Shown here: positions 17,963-27,251 of the stretch, in pieces | Position numbering within the stretch: position 1 is the first letter of the stretch | Layout of the letters: the number at the start of each line of letters is the position of its first letter | Assembly: GCF_000963945.1 (NCBI RefSeq) | Contig: NZ_BAMW01000009.1 | Location: forward strand, 1-64,000 | Length of the DNA stretch: 64,000 nucleotides | Origin: Acetobacter indonesiensis | GTDB taxonomy: Bacteria; Pseudomonadota; Alphaproteobacteria; Acetobacterales; Acetobacteraceae | Direction of reading: 5' to 3' | Program-made: the position numbers and the translations under genes | The notes under the pieces: generated by a model | Database searches by the model: none | What the model was told of the DNA's origin: nothing | The model's input: only the letters and a program-made list of their open reading frames with translations

Positions 17963-18577
17963 ATGACCCCTTCAACAAAAAATGTTGCTCTGGTTAGCGC
18001 GGCTATTCTGGCCGTTGCAGGCGGTGCAGGGTACATGGCCGCCCAATACGCCATGCATCATGGCCCAACACTAAGCAGTTACGGGAACGAAGTCGGTGGC
18101 TCCTTCCGCCTGATGGACGCCACAACCGGCACCATGACAGACCAGACCTTTCATGGCCGCTGGATGGTGGTTCTATTCGGGGCAACCCACTGCGCGCAGG
18201 ATGCGTGTGAACCGGCCCTGCGCAATATGTCAGCCGCACTTGATCAGGTTGATCCGTCAAAGCGCAACGCTGTGATTATTTTCATCAGCCTTGACCCTGA
18301 CCGGGATGATGCTGACCATCTGCGTGAATATGGGGCCGCCATTGGGCCGCGTGTGGTCGCAGGCACTGCAGCCCCGCTTTCTCTGGTTGATCTGGCCAAA
18401 GAATATCACGCACCCATTGAAAAAGTGGATGACCCTGAATGGACTTACACCATGAAGATGTCACCCCGTTTTGTCATCATGGACCCCAACACCCGCTACC
18501 GTGGCACCGTTGATGCAAACCAGAGCACGCAAGACATGGCCGCCCATCTGGCGACCATCATGAAAAAAGCGGACTGA
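17963..18577 (+). CDS. SCO1/SenC-like protein with altered copper site
   Basis: A 204-residue protein with an N-terminal membrane anchor (about 8-30) and a thioredoxin-like SCO fold. Typical SCO proteins bind copper through CxxxC and a distant His and help assemble the CuA centre of cytochrome oxidase. Here the cysteines are C77 and C82, spaced by four residues (CAQDAC) rather than three. The usual D-H before the late strand is replaced: the region reads TYTMKMSPRFVIMDP, with Met but no His. This suggests changed metal binding or a purely redox role. The gene starts 4 bases after polA and precedes the ABC operon by 44 bases. Confidence 0.75.
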   Translation: MTPSTKNVALVSAAILAVAGGAGYMAAQYAMHHGPTLSSYGNEVGGSFRLMDATTGTMTDQTFHGRWMVVLFGATHCAQDACEPALRNMSAALDQVDPSKRNAVIIFISLDPDRDDADHLREYGAAIGPRVVAGTAAPLSLVDLAKEYHAPIEKVDDPEWTYTMKMSPRFVIMDPNTRYRGTVDANQSTQDMAAHLATIMKKAD

Positions 18578-18621
18578 TTATCAGGGGCGTTACGCACGCA
18601 TCTGATACCGGAGGAATGATC

Positions 18622-19749
18622 ATGCCAGATTTTTCTGAAATACTGCCTGACCTTGTCAGCCGTTTTTCTGATCGGGCTGCGGCGTATGATCTGTCTGGTG
18701 ACATCGCCCTTGATAATCTGGCCGATCTGCGCAATGCGGGCCTGCTGGCGCTGACGGTTTCTCCGCAGTACGGCGGGGGCGGCAAAATGTTGCAGGATAT
18801 TGTGCCGCTTATTCAGACACTGGCGCAGGGAGACCCTTCCACTACGCTTATTCTGGCCATGCAATGCCTGCACCATAAAAGTATAGCGGACTCGCGCCAC
18901 TGGCCGGAAGCAACACGCAAACTGGTATCAGACAGCGCGGTGCAGGACGGTGCCCTGATTAATGCCCTCCGCGTGGAACCTGAACTGGGCACGCCGTCCC
19001 GTGGGGGACTGCCCGCAACGCGGGTGCATTATGAAAATGGGCAATGGGTTCTGAATGGATGCAAAATCTATTCAACAGGCTCAACCGCCTTACGGTGGGG
19101 GCTGGTCTGGGCTGCCACAGCAGAAGACACCCCCCGCACGGGGCAGGTTCTGGTGCCCATGGATGCACCGGGGGTGCGTATTGAACGAAGCTGGAACCAG
19201 CTTGGTATGCGTGCCACAGGCAGCCACACTGTTCATTTCAAGAATGTCCTTCTGCCAGAAGATTTTCTGGTAGACCTCCGCTCACCGGACGCATGGCGCG
19301 GCGAAGGGCAGGATGTCATTATGTGGCATGCCATTCTGATTGCGGCCTTGTATAACGGTGTGGCACATTCGGCCCGTGACTGGCTGATTGGGTTTCTGCA
19401 CCAGCGGGTTCCAGCCAATCTGGGTGCATCGCTGTCCACCCTGCCTCGTTTTCATACGCTTCTGGGCGAAATTGACGCGTTGCTGCTTTCAAACCGGGCG
19501 TTGCTGGCTGACTGGCTCACCCGTTATGCAAAAGGCAAGACAAACCCGACGGAAGCCAACCTGACAAAATATTGCGTATCAGAAAACGCCATTACCAGCG
19601 TGCAGAAAGGCGTCGCGGCGATTGGCAACCCGGCCCTTAGCCGTGACAACGCCCTTGAACGGCATTTGCGCAACGTACTGTGCGCCCGCATTCATACCCC
19701 GCAGGCTGACACGGCACTGGCTGCGGCAGGTAAAACAGCATTGTCCTGA
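18622..19749 (+). CDS. Acyl-CoA dehydrogenase-fold flavoprotein, SfnB/DszC-like
   Basis: A 375-residue protein. The start at 18622 is 7 bases after GGAGG; the ATG at 18616 is too close. The middle shows the flavin/substrate fold of acyl-CoA dehydrogenases (WVLNGCKIYSTGS, then GMRATGSHTVHFKNVLLP). The N- and C-terminal segments resemble the SfnB/DszC subgroup, which are reduced-flavin-dependent monooxygenases of organosulfur compounds rather than true dehydrogenases. It is the first gene of an operon with a complete oligopeptide-type ABC importer, starting 8 bases before the binding protein. A role in using an imported sulfur compound fits, but is inference; a genuine acyl-CoA dehydrogenase cannot be excluded. 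Confidence 0.7.
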   Translation: MPDFSEILPDLVSRFSDRAAAYDLSGDIALDNLADLRNAGLLALTVSPQYGGGGKMLQDIVPLIQTLAQGDPSTTLILAMQCLHHKSIADSRHWPEATRKLVSDSAVQDGALINALRVEPELGTPSRGGLPATRVHYENGQWVLNGCKIYSTGSTALRWGLVWAATAEDTPRTGQVLVPMDAPGVRIERSWNQLGMRATGSHTVHFKNVLLPEDFLVDLRSPDAWRGEGQDVIMWHAILIAALYNGVAHSARDWLIGFLHQRVPANLGASLSTLPRFHTLLGEIDALLLSNRALLADWLTRYAKGKTNPTEANLTKYCVSENAITSVQKGVAAIGNPALSRDNALERHLRNVLCARIHTPQADTALAAAGKTALS

Positions 19750-19756
19750 CTGACAT

Positions 19757-21484
19757 ATGCAGATTGTAAACCACACGCTCTTCCACGCAGCCCTGAAGAC
19801 TGCTTTTGCGGGCGCTTACCTGCTGGGGCTATCTGTTTTTCAAACTGTCGCACTGGCTGCCCCCATCGGCGAACAACCTATGCAGGTAGCCACGCACAGG
19901 GGTGGCACGCTCAACCTGACAGCACAAAGCTCTGGCGGCACGCTTGACCCACAGGTGGCGTATATCTCGCTCACCAAACAGATCGAAACGCCAGTTTATG
20001 ACACGTTGCTGACTTACCCGAAGTTTTCTGGCCCCGGCGTGCAGCCCGTTGCCGCTAATCTGGTTGAGCAGGTTCCACACCCTGAAGACGGTGGCCTGAC
20101 ATATCGTTTCACCCTGCGCCCCGGCATTTATTTTTCCAACGGGCAGGAGCTGACGGTCGAGGATGTCGCAGCCTCTTTCCGCAGGCTTTTCAAAGTTGGC
20201 AGCCCGACGGCTGGCCCGTATTATAGCCATATTATTGGCGCGGATGCCTGCCTGAAAGACCCGGTACACTGCACGCTCTCTGGTGGCATAGAAACGAATG
20301 CCACCACCCGCAGCATTACGTTTCATCTGACATCGCCCGACCCGGAATTTCTGGAGCGTCTGGCATGGGGCCATTCGGCCATCGTGCCTGCCGCGACCCC
20401 ACCGCATGACATGGGGAATACGGCCCCACCCGGAACCGGGCCTTACCGGGTCGTGGCCTATGATCCCACGCAACAGTTGCTGCTTGAGCGCAATCCGTAT
20501 TTTCGTGAATGGTCACATGACACACAGCCCGCGGGCTATGCAGACCATATTCATCTGGTCTTTGGGCTTGAACCGGAATCTGAAGTCACGGCCATTGAAA
20601 ATGGTCAGTATGACTGGATGTATGAAGACGTACCGCTTGACCGATTGGGGGAGGTCGGGTCCCGTTATGTGTCGCAGGTGCAGCTTTATACGCTGCTGCT
20701 GTATTACTACGCCGCACTGAACACGACCCTGCCGCCCTTTGATAACCTGAAAGCGCGGCAGGCTCTTAATTATGCCGTCAACCGGCATGCGATGGTCATT
20801 TACCATGGCGGCTCCGCTGTGGCACTGCCGGCGTGTCAACTCTTGCCGCAGGGCGCGCCGGGGTATGAACCATCCTGCGCCTATACCAAAGGCGCATCCC
20901 CCGACCATCCGCTTCCCAAATGGCAGGCACCCGACCTTGAAACGGCGCGTCAACTGGTGCACGAAAGTGGCACTGCGGGGCAGAAAGTAACAATCGTGGC
21001 CCCGTTGGATGGACGCTACGGGTCAATGGCCATGGAACTGCGCAGCACTCTGGCGGCCATAGGCTATAATGCCGTGGTCCGTAGCATGACGCAGACGGTG
21101 CAATTCCCTTACGTGCAGAACAGTGACAACCACGTTCAGATAGCCCTGACCGGCTGGCAGGCAGATTATCCGTCCGCAGCGTCTTTTTTGCAGACATTGT
21201 TTGCGTGCGGCAGTATCCACCCGCATTCGGACAATTCGCTCAATATGTCAGCATTCTGTAATCCGGCCATTGATGCCAGAATGGATCAGGCCGCCACACT
21301 GGCTTTGACAGACAAAACAGCCAGTGATCACGCATGGGCAGACGTTGATCGGGCGCTGATGGCGCAGGCTCCGTCCGTGCCTTTGGTGCAGATCAAACGG
21401 GTTACGCTGTTGTCAAAACGCGCGCGTAACGTCATCGTAACACTCAATGATGATATTCTGCTCTCCCAGCTTCAGGTCCAATGA
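19757..21484 (+). CDS. ABC importer substrate-binding protein, SBP_bac_5 family
   Basis: A 575-residue periplasmic binding protein with a signal peptide (about 1-35, ending VALAAP). The family pattern is clear: RGGTLNL at the N-terminus of the mature protein, PGIYFSNGQELTVEDVAASFRRL, GTGPYRVVAYDP and a late WQADYPSAASFLQTLF. These proteins deliver peptides, nickel or related solutes to Dpp/Opp-type permeases. Two pairs of Cys (DACLKDPVHC and ACQLLPQGAPGYEPSC) are unusual additions and may form disulfides. The stop overlaps the start of the next gene by 4 bases. Confidence 0.9.
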   Translation: MQIVNHTLFHAALKTAFAGAYLLGLSVFQTVALAAPIGEQPMQVATHRGGTLNLTAQSSGGTLDPQVAYISLTKQIETPVYDTLLTYPKFSGPGVQPVAANLVEQVPHPEDGGLTYRFTLRPGIYFSNGQELTVEDVAASFRRLFKVGSPTAGPYYSHIIGADACLKDPVHCTLSGGIETNATTRSITFHLTSPDPEFLERLAWGHSAIVPAATPPHDMGNTAPPGTGPYRVVAYDPTQQLLLERNPYFREWSHDTQPAGYADHIHLVFGLEPESEVTAIENGQYDWMYEDVPLDRLGEVGSRYVSQVQLYTLLLYYYAALNTTLPPFDNLKARQALNYAVNRHAMVIYHGGSAVALPACQLLPQGAPGYEPSCAYTKGASPDHPLPKWQAPDLETARQLVHESGTAGQKVTIVAPLDGRYGSMAMELRSTLAAIGYNAVVRSMTQTVQFPYVQNSDNHVQIALTGWQADYPSAASFLQTLFACGSIHPHSDNSLNMSAFCNPAIDARMDQAATLALTDKTASDHAWADVDRALMAQAPSVPLVQIKRVTLLSKRARNVIVTLNDDILLSQLQVQ

Positions 21485-22536
21485 CGGCTGATACTCCTTC
21501 TTCGTCCGGTGCAGCCAGTGCTGTGGCCAGCGCAAACGTAGCCGCACAACCGCGCCCCTTGGGGCCTTGGCGGCAGGCTGGCCGCACGCTGGTCCGTAAC
21601 CGTGCCGCCATGGTGGCGCTGGCAACCCTTGTGCTTGTCACGCTGCTTTGCCTGTTCGCACCGTTTTATGCGCATGACATTGCGCATGTTGACCCGTTCA
21701 CATCCAACGTGGCCGGCAGCATCGTGCTGGATGGGCATGAGGCAGATATCATGCAGCCGAACGATAATCCGCTGCATCTGGGCCTTAGCCCCATTGGGCC
21801 TACGGGCCACGCCGCCTATCTGCTGGGGGCAGACAGTCAGGGGCGCGATGTTGCAGCACGGCTGTTCTACGGTGGCCGTAACTCGCTGCTGATTTCGGCC
21901 TCTGCGGCGGTGCTGTGTCTGATTCTGGCGGCCTGTGCTGGCATTGCCGCAGGGTTTTTTGGCGGCCTTGTGGATACCATTTTGTCCCGCCTGATGGATA
22001 TTATGTGGGCGGTTCCGGTTTATCTGTTCGCCATTTCCCTTTCTATCGTGACCGTCAGTCAGGGGCTGAAACTTGGCCCCTTTGTGATTGAAGCCGATAA
22101 TCTGCTGATCCCGATTGTGATTATTGCGCTGGTGTATGTGCCTTATGCCGCCCGCCCCATTCGGGGTCGGGTGCTGGCATTGCGGCAGGCCGAATTTGTT
22201 ACGGCGGCCCGCTGCCTGGGCGTGCCGCGGTGGCGCATTGTGCTGTTTGATATTCTGCCAAATGTCATGACAACGCTGGTTGTGCTGGGCCCCCTGTTGA
22301 TGGCGCTTGCACTGCTGGCAGAAAGCGCCCTGTCGTTCCTGTCCATTGGTGTGCAGGCACCGGCAGCATCATGGGGCACCATTATTCAGGATGGGGAGGG
22401 ACTGATCTACACCCGCCCGATGGTGGCAGTCGCCCCTGGTCTGGCCATTGTGATTGTGGTGCTTGCCCTGAATATTCTGGGTGACGGACTACGCGATGCG
22501 CTGGATGTGCGCGATGCCGCACGGCGGTCTGCATGA
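21481..22536 (+). CDS. ABC importer permease, DppC-like
   Basis: A 351-residue inner-membrane permease. It has an N-terminal cytosolic extension of about 35 residues, one helix (around residues 40-60), a periplasmic stretch with GADSQGRDVAARLFYGGRNSL, then five helices of the binding-protein-dependent transport domain. The coupling region for the ATPase is around EFVTAARCLGVPRWRIVLFDILPN. The DppC assignment rests on RDV and the EAA loop. It overlaps the binding-protein gene by 4 bases (ATGA). In most dpp/opp operons the DppB gene comes first; here DppC precedes it. Confidence 0.9.
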   Translation: MTADTPSSSGAASAVASANVAAQPRPLGPWRQAGRTLVRNRAAMVALATLVLVTLLCLFAPFYAHDIAHVDPFTSNVAGSIVLDGHEADIMQPNDNPLHLGLSPIGPTGHAAYLLGADSQGRDVAARLFYGGRNSLLISASAAVLCLILAACAGIAAGFFGGLVDTILSRLMDIMWAVPVYLFAISLSIVTVSQGLKLGPFVIEADNLLIPIVIIALVYVPYAARPIRGRVLALRQAEFVTAARCLGVPRWRIVLFDILPNVMTTLVVLGPLLMALALLAESALSFLSIGVQAPAASWGTIIQDGEGLIYTRPMVAVAPGLAIVIVVLALNILGDGLRDALDVRDAARRSA

Positions 22537-22549
22537 TGGAGCACCAGCC

Positions 22550-23524
22550 ATGATCACGGCCCTGCTGCGCCGCCTTGGGCAGACAGTATTTGTGCTGTTC
22601 GGCATTTCCGCACTGGTGTTCATGGTCTTTTTCGCCACGCCGGGTGCGGACCCAACCGCCCGCATTGCAGGGCGCAATGCATCGCCCCAGACCATGGAAA
22701 AAGTGCGGAAGGAATACGGGTTTGATCGCCCTCTGCCCGTGCAATACGCCACCATGATGAAAAAACTGTTCATCACACAGGATCTGGCATCTTACGTTGA
22801 CCGGGGTGAACTGGTTGTGCCTGAAATTGCGCGCGCAGCCCCGGTTACGGTTTCGCTAGTCTGTGGCGCCGCCGTTATCTGGGTTGTGGTGTCAATTGCC
22901 ATGGGCACGGTTGCCGCCGCCCTGAAAGGCACATGGATAGACCGTAGCCTGATGATGCTGGGGCTGGTGGGTATTTCTATGCCGGTGTTCTGGCTGGGGC
23001 AGGTCACCAATCTGGTTACCCAAAGCCGTTACCATGATACGTGGCTGTTTTCCTGGGTGCCGGGGCTGGGATACGTGCCGTTGACCGAAAACCCGTGGGG
23101 GTGGTTCAAGGCGCTGGTTATTCCGTGGGTGGTGCTGGCGGTCATGTTCATTGGCATTTACAGCCGGGTGCTGCGGGCAGATCTGGTCGCTCTTTCCGGC
23201 GAGGACTTCATGCGCACGGCCCGTGCCAAAGGGCTGTCACCCACACGCGTGCTGCTGCGGCATGGGCTGCGGACGTCTCTGGTCACGTTTGTGTCTCTGT
23301 TCGGGCTTGATTTTGCACAGCTTGTCGGCGGGGGCGCATTGTTGACCGAGGTCGTGTTCGGCCTGCCCGGCGTAGGCCGCTTGACGTATCAGGCCCTGAC
23401 CAACCTTGATCTGCCCTTGATCATGGCTACCGTGATGTATTCTGCCGTGTTTGTGGTTCTGGCCAACGCTGTGGTGGATAGCGTCTATCTGCTGCTTGAC
23501 CCAAGGGTGCGTGATGCACGCTGA
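22550..23524 (+). CDS. ABC importer permease, DppB-like
   Basis: A 324-residue permease. The ATG at 22550 is chosen because GGAG lies nine bases upstream; the longer frame would overlap the preceding gene by 56 bases. It begins with the typical RRLGQTVFVLFGISALVFMVFFATPGADP, followed by LPVQYATMMKKLF. The EAA-like coupling loop is DFMRTARAKGLSPTRVLLRHGLR, and the protein ends with [10 protein letters not shown] as DppB proteins do. It pairs with the DppC-like subunit to form the channel. Confidence 0.92.
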   Translation: MITALLRRLGQTVFVLFGISALVFMVFFATPGADPTARIAGRNASPQTMEKVRKEYGFDRPLPVQYATMMKKLFITQDLASYVDRGELVVPEIARAAPVTVSLVCGAAVIWVVVSIAMGTVAAALKGTWIDRSLMMLGLVGISMPVFWLGQVTNLVTQSRYHDTWLFSWVPGLGYVPLTENPWGWFKALVIPWVVLAVMFIGIYSRVLRADLVALSGEDFMRTARAKGLSPTRVLLRHGLRTSLVTFVSLFGLDFAQLVGGGALLTEVVFGLPGVGRLTYQALTNLDLPLIMATVMYSAVFVVLANAVVDSVYLLLDPRVRDAR

Positions 23525-24611
23525 CACCATGCCCTCCCCCGCCCTGCCGTTGCTGGATGTCCGCAATCTGTGCGTCAGCTTCCCGTCTGGGGGCAGGCTG
23601 ATCCCTATTGTTGAAAACGTGTCCTTCACGCTGGCCGAGCAGGAAATTCTGGGGCTGGTTGGAGAGTCAGGGTCTGGCAAATCCGTGACGGCCATGGCGC
23701 TGATGGGCCTGATTGACAGCCCCGGCGTTGTCATAACCGGATCAGCCCTGTTCCGGGGGCAGGAACTGGTTGGTTTGCCGCAAAAGCAGCTTCGTCGCCT
23801 GCGCGGACGGCAGATAGCCATGATTTTTCAAGACCCGATGACAGCCTTCACCCCGGTCTACACCATCGGCTGGCAGATTGATGAACAGATCCGGGCTCAT
23901 GAAAAACTCTCCCGCAAGCAGGCGCGGGCACGGACCGTTCAGCTTCTGGGTGAAATGGGTGTGCCCGACCCGGCCCGCACGGCAGACCGCTACCCTCATC
24001 AGCTTTCTGGCGGGCTGCGCCAACGCGCCATGATTGCCATGGCGCTGTCCTGCAACCCGGCGCTTCTGATTGCTGATGAACCCACAACCGCGCTGGATGT
24101 GACGGTACAAGCGCAAATCCTTGATCTGATCCGTAATTTACGGACGTCTCATGGTTCGTCCGTTTTGCTGATTACGCATGATATGGGGGTCGTGGCAGAA
24201 ACGTGTGACGCCACACTGGTGCTGTATTCCGGCAGGGTGGCCGAAACTGGCCCGACTGCGGATGTTTTTGCCCGCCCCGGACACCCTTATACTACTGCCC
24301 TTCTGGCCTCCATCCCACCGCTCTATGGTGCGCGCCCGGACCGTCTGCCCGCTATTGCGGGGGCTCCGCCTGCCCCGCTGCACCGGCCAGCAGGCTGTGC
24401 TTTTGGCCCACGCTGCCAGTTTGTGCATACACCCTGTCTGGCCGCGCCACCCCCGGCGCTTTTTGCCGTTGGCCCGTCACAAGCAGCCGCGTGTGTTCTG
24501 CCTGCCGAGGGCACACCGCTTCCGCCCAGATTGACAGAGGGGGCCGTGGTTACTGCTCCCGTATCCTCCCAGCCTCCCGCACAGTTCTCGTCGCCCGAGG
24601 CACAGTCATGA
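23514..24611 (+). CDS. ABC importer ATPase, DppD-like
   Basis: A 365-residue ATP-binding subunit. The start at 23514 overlaps the permease stop by 11 bases and is preceded by AAGGG. It contains Walker A GESGSGKS, signature LSGGLRQR, Walker B LLIADEPT and the D-loop ALD. The C-terminal oligopeptide-transporter extension has the Cys-rich block [14 protein letters not shown], which in this family can bind an iron-sulfur cluster. It pairs with the DppF-like subunit encoded next. Confidence 0.93.
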   Translation: MHADTMPSPALPLLDVRNLCVSFPSGGRLIPIVENVSFTLAEQEILGLVGESGSGKSVTAMALMGLIDSPGVVITGSALFRGQELVGLPQKQLRRLRGRQIAMIFQDPMTAFTPVYTIGWQIDEQIRAHEKLSRKQARARTVQLLGEMGVPDPARTADRYPHQLSGGLRQRAMIAMALSCNPALLIADEPTTALDVTVQAQILDLIRNLRTSHGSSVLLITHDMGVVAETCDATLVLYSGRVAETGPTADVFARPGHPYTTALLASIPPLYGARPDRLPAIAGAPPAPLHRPAGCAFGPRCQFVHTPCLAAPPPALFAVGPSQAAACVLPAEGTPLPPRLTEGAVVTAPVSSQPPAQFSSPEAQS

Positions 24612-25696
24612 CCGGTTCCCCCTCCTCCCCGGCCGATCAGTCTTCGGCTGATCCAGTCGCGCAGACCGCGCATGGTCCATCAGGGCACGCTAACGCAAAA
24701 ACTATGCTGCGCCCGACTGACACGGCAACAGCACCGCTGCTGAGCGTCCGAGACTTAAGCAAGACCTATGATCTGCCACGCGGCCAGTCTCTGAAAGCCG
24801 TTGATGGAATTTCCCTCGATGTCATGCCGGGCGAGGTTCTGGGGCTTGTAGGGGAATCTGGCTGTGGCAAATCCACGCTTGGTCGCTGCCTGCTGCGCCT
24901 GACGGACGCAACATCCGGCCAGATTCTGTTTGAAGGGCAGGACATTACCCGTCTGAGTGAACGGGCGTTGCGCCCCCTGCGCCAACGGATGCAGATGGTG
25001 TTTCAGGATTCCTACGCATCGCTCAATCCTCGCCGCCGGATTGGAGATCTGCTGGCCGAGCCGCTTAAAGTGCATCCCGGCCCGGATGGACGCAAACGCA
25101 CACCGGCAGTCATAACCGGCCGGCTGCATGATCTGATGGAACTGGTCAGTCTGCCTGTCACAGCGCTTGACCGCTATCCACACGAATTCTCTGGTGGTCA
25201 GCGCCAGCGTATCAACATTGCCCGTGCTCTGGCGCTGTCCCCCCGTCTGGTCGTGGCGGATGAACCTGTTTCAGCACTGGATGTGTCTGTGCAGGCGCAA
25301 ATTGTAAACCTGTTTGCAGACCTACAGGCGCAGCTTGGCCTGACCTATGTTTTTGTGGCGCATGATCTGGCCGTCGTGCGTCAGATTTCAACCCGCGTTG
25401 CTGTCATGTATCTGGGCGCCATTGTGGAAATTGGCGAAACCGATGATGTTCTGCATCATCCTGCGCACCCTTACACCGCCGCGCTGACACAGGCCGTCCC
25501 CCGACCGGAAGTTGGGGCGTTGCGTCACCCGCCATTACGCGGTGATATTCCCAGCCCTGTCGCCCGTCCATCAGGGTGCCGTTTTCATACACGCTGCCCC
25601 GCCGTGGAGGACCGGTGCCGGACTGAGGAACCCACATTACAACCTGTCCGATCCGGGCACGACGTGGCCTGCCATTTTCCGCTGGCGGCAAACTAA
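24608..25696 (+). CDS. ABC importer ATPase, DppF-like
   Basis: A 362-residue ATP-binding subunit; the ATG overlaps the DppD-like stop (ATGA). It shows Walker [10 protein letters not shown], the oligopeptide-type RRRIGD loop, signature [15 protein letters not shown], Walker [14 protein letters not shown] and the C-terminal Cys block [14 protein letters not shown]. The first 40 residues are a low-complexity Ser/Ala/Asp-rich tail that is not usual. It completes the importer, so the operon encodes every subunit. Confidence 0.93.
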   Translation: MTGSPSSPADQSSADPVAQTAHGPSGHANAKTMLRPTDTATAPLLSVRDLSKTYDLPRGQSLKAVDGISLDVMPGEVLGLVGESGCGKSTLGRCLLRLTDATSGQILFEGQDITRLSERALRPLRQRMQMVFQDSYASLNPRRRIGDLLAEPLKVHPGPDGRKRTPAVITGRLHDLMELVSLPVTALDRYPHEFSGGQRQRINIARALALSPRLVVADEPVSALDVSVQAQIVNLFADLQAQLGLTYVFVAHDLAVVRQISTRVAVMYLGAIVEIGETDDVLHHPAHPYTAALTQAVPRPEVGALRHPPLRGDIPSPVARPSGCRFHTRCPAVEDRCRTEEPTLQPVRSGHDVACHFPLAAN

Positions 25697-25752
25697 AAGG
25701 CCCAGTATGCAGAAGCCTCCCTGCGCCCTGCCGTAGAAAGCCCTTCATTATC

Positions 25753-26499
25753 ATGCTCCGCTTTTCCGCTATCAGTGCCTGCCTGCGCTTTTATGGCTCC
25801 CTGCTGGTTATCGCCGTTATTTTTCTGGCACTGGATGCCGGGTCATGGGTGCTCCGCAGCATGATGCGCGATAGTGCGCACCGACGCCGGTTGGGCCGTG
25901 CGTGGCTACACACCATCGCGCGGCTTGCCATTCGTTACCTGCAAGCGGCGGGTATGGTGGATTGTGATTTGTCCGCACTGAAGTCTTTGCGCACCGTCAG
26001 CAATATTGTGCTGGTCGCCAACCATCCGTCCCGGCTGGATAGTCTTATTCTGGCGTCGGCTCTTCCCCACATGACGTGTGTTACCAAAGCCTCAATCTGG
26101 GAGCGATCAACCTTAGGCAGCACCCTGCGTACGGCCGGGTATCCGCGCCATGACACCTTGCTCCGGCTGATTGGCCCTGCCAGCCAAAGTCTGGAAGAAG
26201 CCGGGCAGCTTCTGCTGTTTCCAGAAGGGACACGATCACGCGCGGGCGCAGAAGCCGGTGCATTCCAGCCGGGTTTCGCGGCTATTGCCCAACGCCTTAA
26301 TGCTGACGTGCAACCTTTATTGATTGAAACGAACTCGCCTTATCTGTCGCAAGGCTGGCCTTTTCTACGCATGCCACCGCTGCCGATGCGCTACCGCGTC
26401 AAAGCAGGCCCACGCCTGCCCGCCCCAACGCGAGACCAAGCCAGCGCCCGTGCACTGATTGAGACTGTAGAGCAGATCCTCAAACAGGCTTCTGTTTAA
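25753..26499 (+). CDS. 1-acyl-sn-glycerol-3-phosphate acyltransferase-like (PlsC family)
   Basis: A 248-residue membrane acyltransferase with one N-terminal helix (about 12-32). It shows motif I NHPSRLD (the NHxxxxD catalytic pair), motif III FPEGTRSR and a late proline motif. PlsC acylates lysophosphatidate; relatives acylate ornithine lipids or glycolipids. Motif I and the length (about 245) fit. It begins 56 bases after the ABC operon on the same strand and may be its last gene. It is convergent with the next gene, with a 10-base gap and no terminator in between. Confidence 0.8.
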   Translation: MLRFSAISACLRFYGSLLVIAVIFLALDAGSWVLRSMMRDSAHRRRLGRAWLHTIARLAIRYLQAAGMVDCDLSALKSLRTVSNIVLVANHPSRLDSLILASALPHMTCVTKASIWERSTLGSTLRTAGYPRHDTLLRLIGPASQSLEEAGQLLLFPEGTRSRAGAEAGAFQPGFAAIAQRLNADVQPLLIETNSPYLSQGWPFLRMPPLPMRYRVKAGPRLPAPTRDQASARALIETVEQILKQASV

Positions 26500-26509
26500 G
26501 TAGTCTTTG

Positions 26510-27037
26510 TTAAAAAGCGTTTTCGGTTTCTGTCATTTCTGAAACGCAGTTTTTGAATTTTGCCACGCTTTTGGCAAAGCCACCCATATCCATCACCCAT
26601 TCTTCTTCAGACCCGGATGGAAACGCGAGTATCAACCAACCACTATGGCTTATGCCGGAAAACAGAATTTTCAGATCATCCAGCGTCAAAGTGATAGAAA
26701 GCGAATTATTGGCTCCAAACGCATTATATGTCTGCTGCCATTTTTTATCTTTGGCACTTTGAAAAAGAAGGGGCATGATTTGCCCCGTCATATCGGGCCA
26801 TTCTTTTTCAGTAATCAGCAAGGTATGACTTGGATACGTCTGCTCGCTTGTCAAAAACGCGAACGTACGCCCATCACTGAACTGCCCTTCAACCTGACAG
26901 AAGCTACCCCCGTCCTTATTATCAGAACGGGTAACGGACCATGTCCCTTCTTCTGCCACCTGCGCGTCTTCAGCACGAACTGCTCCGGCAAGACAGCAGA
27001 CCAGCAGAAACGCTTTCCCCAGATGCAAGCTTTTCAT
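26510..27037 (-). CDS. Secreted protein of unknown function
   Basis: A 175-residue protein. The start at 27037 is chosen because the next residues form a signal peptide (MKSLHLGKAFLLVCCLAGAVRA). The mature part begins with EEGTWSVTRSDNKDGGSFCQVEGQF, which loosely recalls the IalB (invasion-associated locus B) fold with its W and Cys placements, but the match is weak. Two cysteines remain in the mature chain (one early, one near the C-terminus), possibly a disulfide. I do not assign a function. Convergent with the PlsC-like gene; nothing nearby explains it. Confidence 0.6.
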   Translation of the reverse strand: MKSLHLGKAFLLVCCLAGAVRAEDAQVAEEGTWSVTRSDNKDGGSFCQVEGQFSDGRTFAFLTSEQTYPSHTLLITEKEWPDMTGQIMPLLFQSAKDKKWQQTYNAFGANNSLSITLTLDDLKILFSGISHSGWLILAFPSGSEEEWVMDMGGFAKSVAKFKNCVSEMTETENAF

Positions 27038-27251
27038 GCCACAACACACATATCTATTACACAATTCAGGAACAATCAGCATGCCATAACCAGCAGGTTA
27101 TGCACCATTAAATTGAGGAATAACTCTCGCGAATCTGTTCACATTTTCAACTTAACAGCCTTTCTGGTTAATACCCTTACCATAAAGGCTGTTTGTAAAT
27201 ATCAATATACGCGCCGATAAAACTGATACGACATATTTATACAGCAATGAA

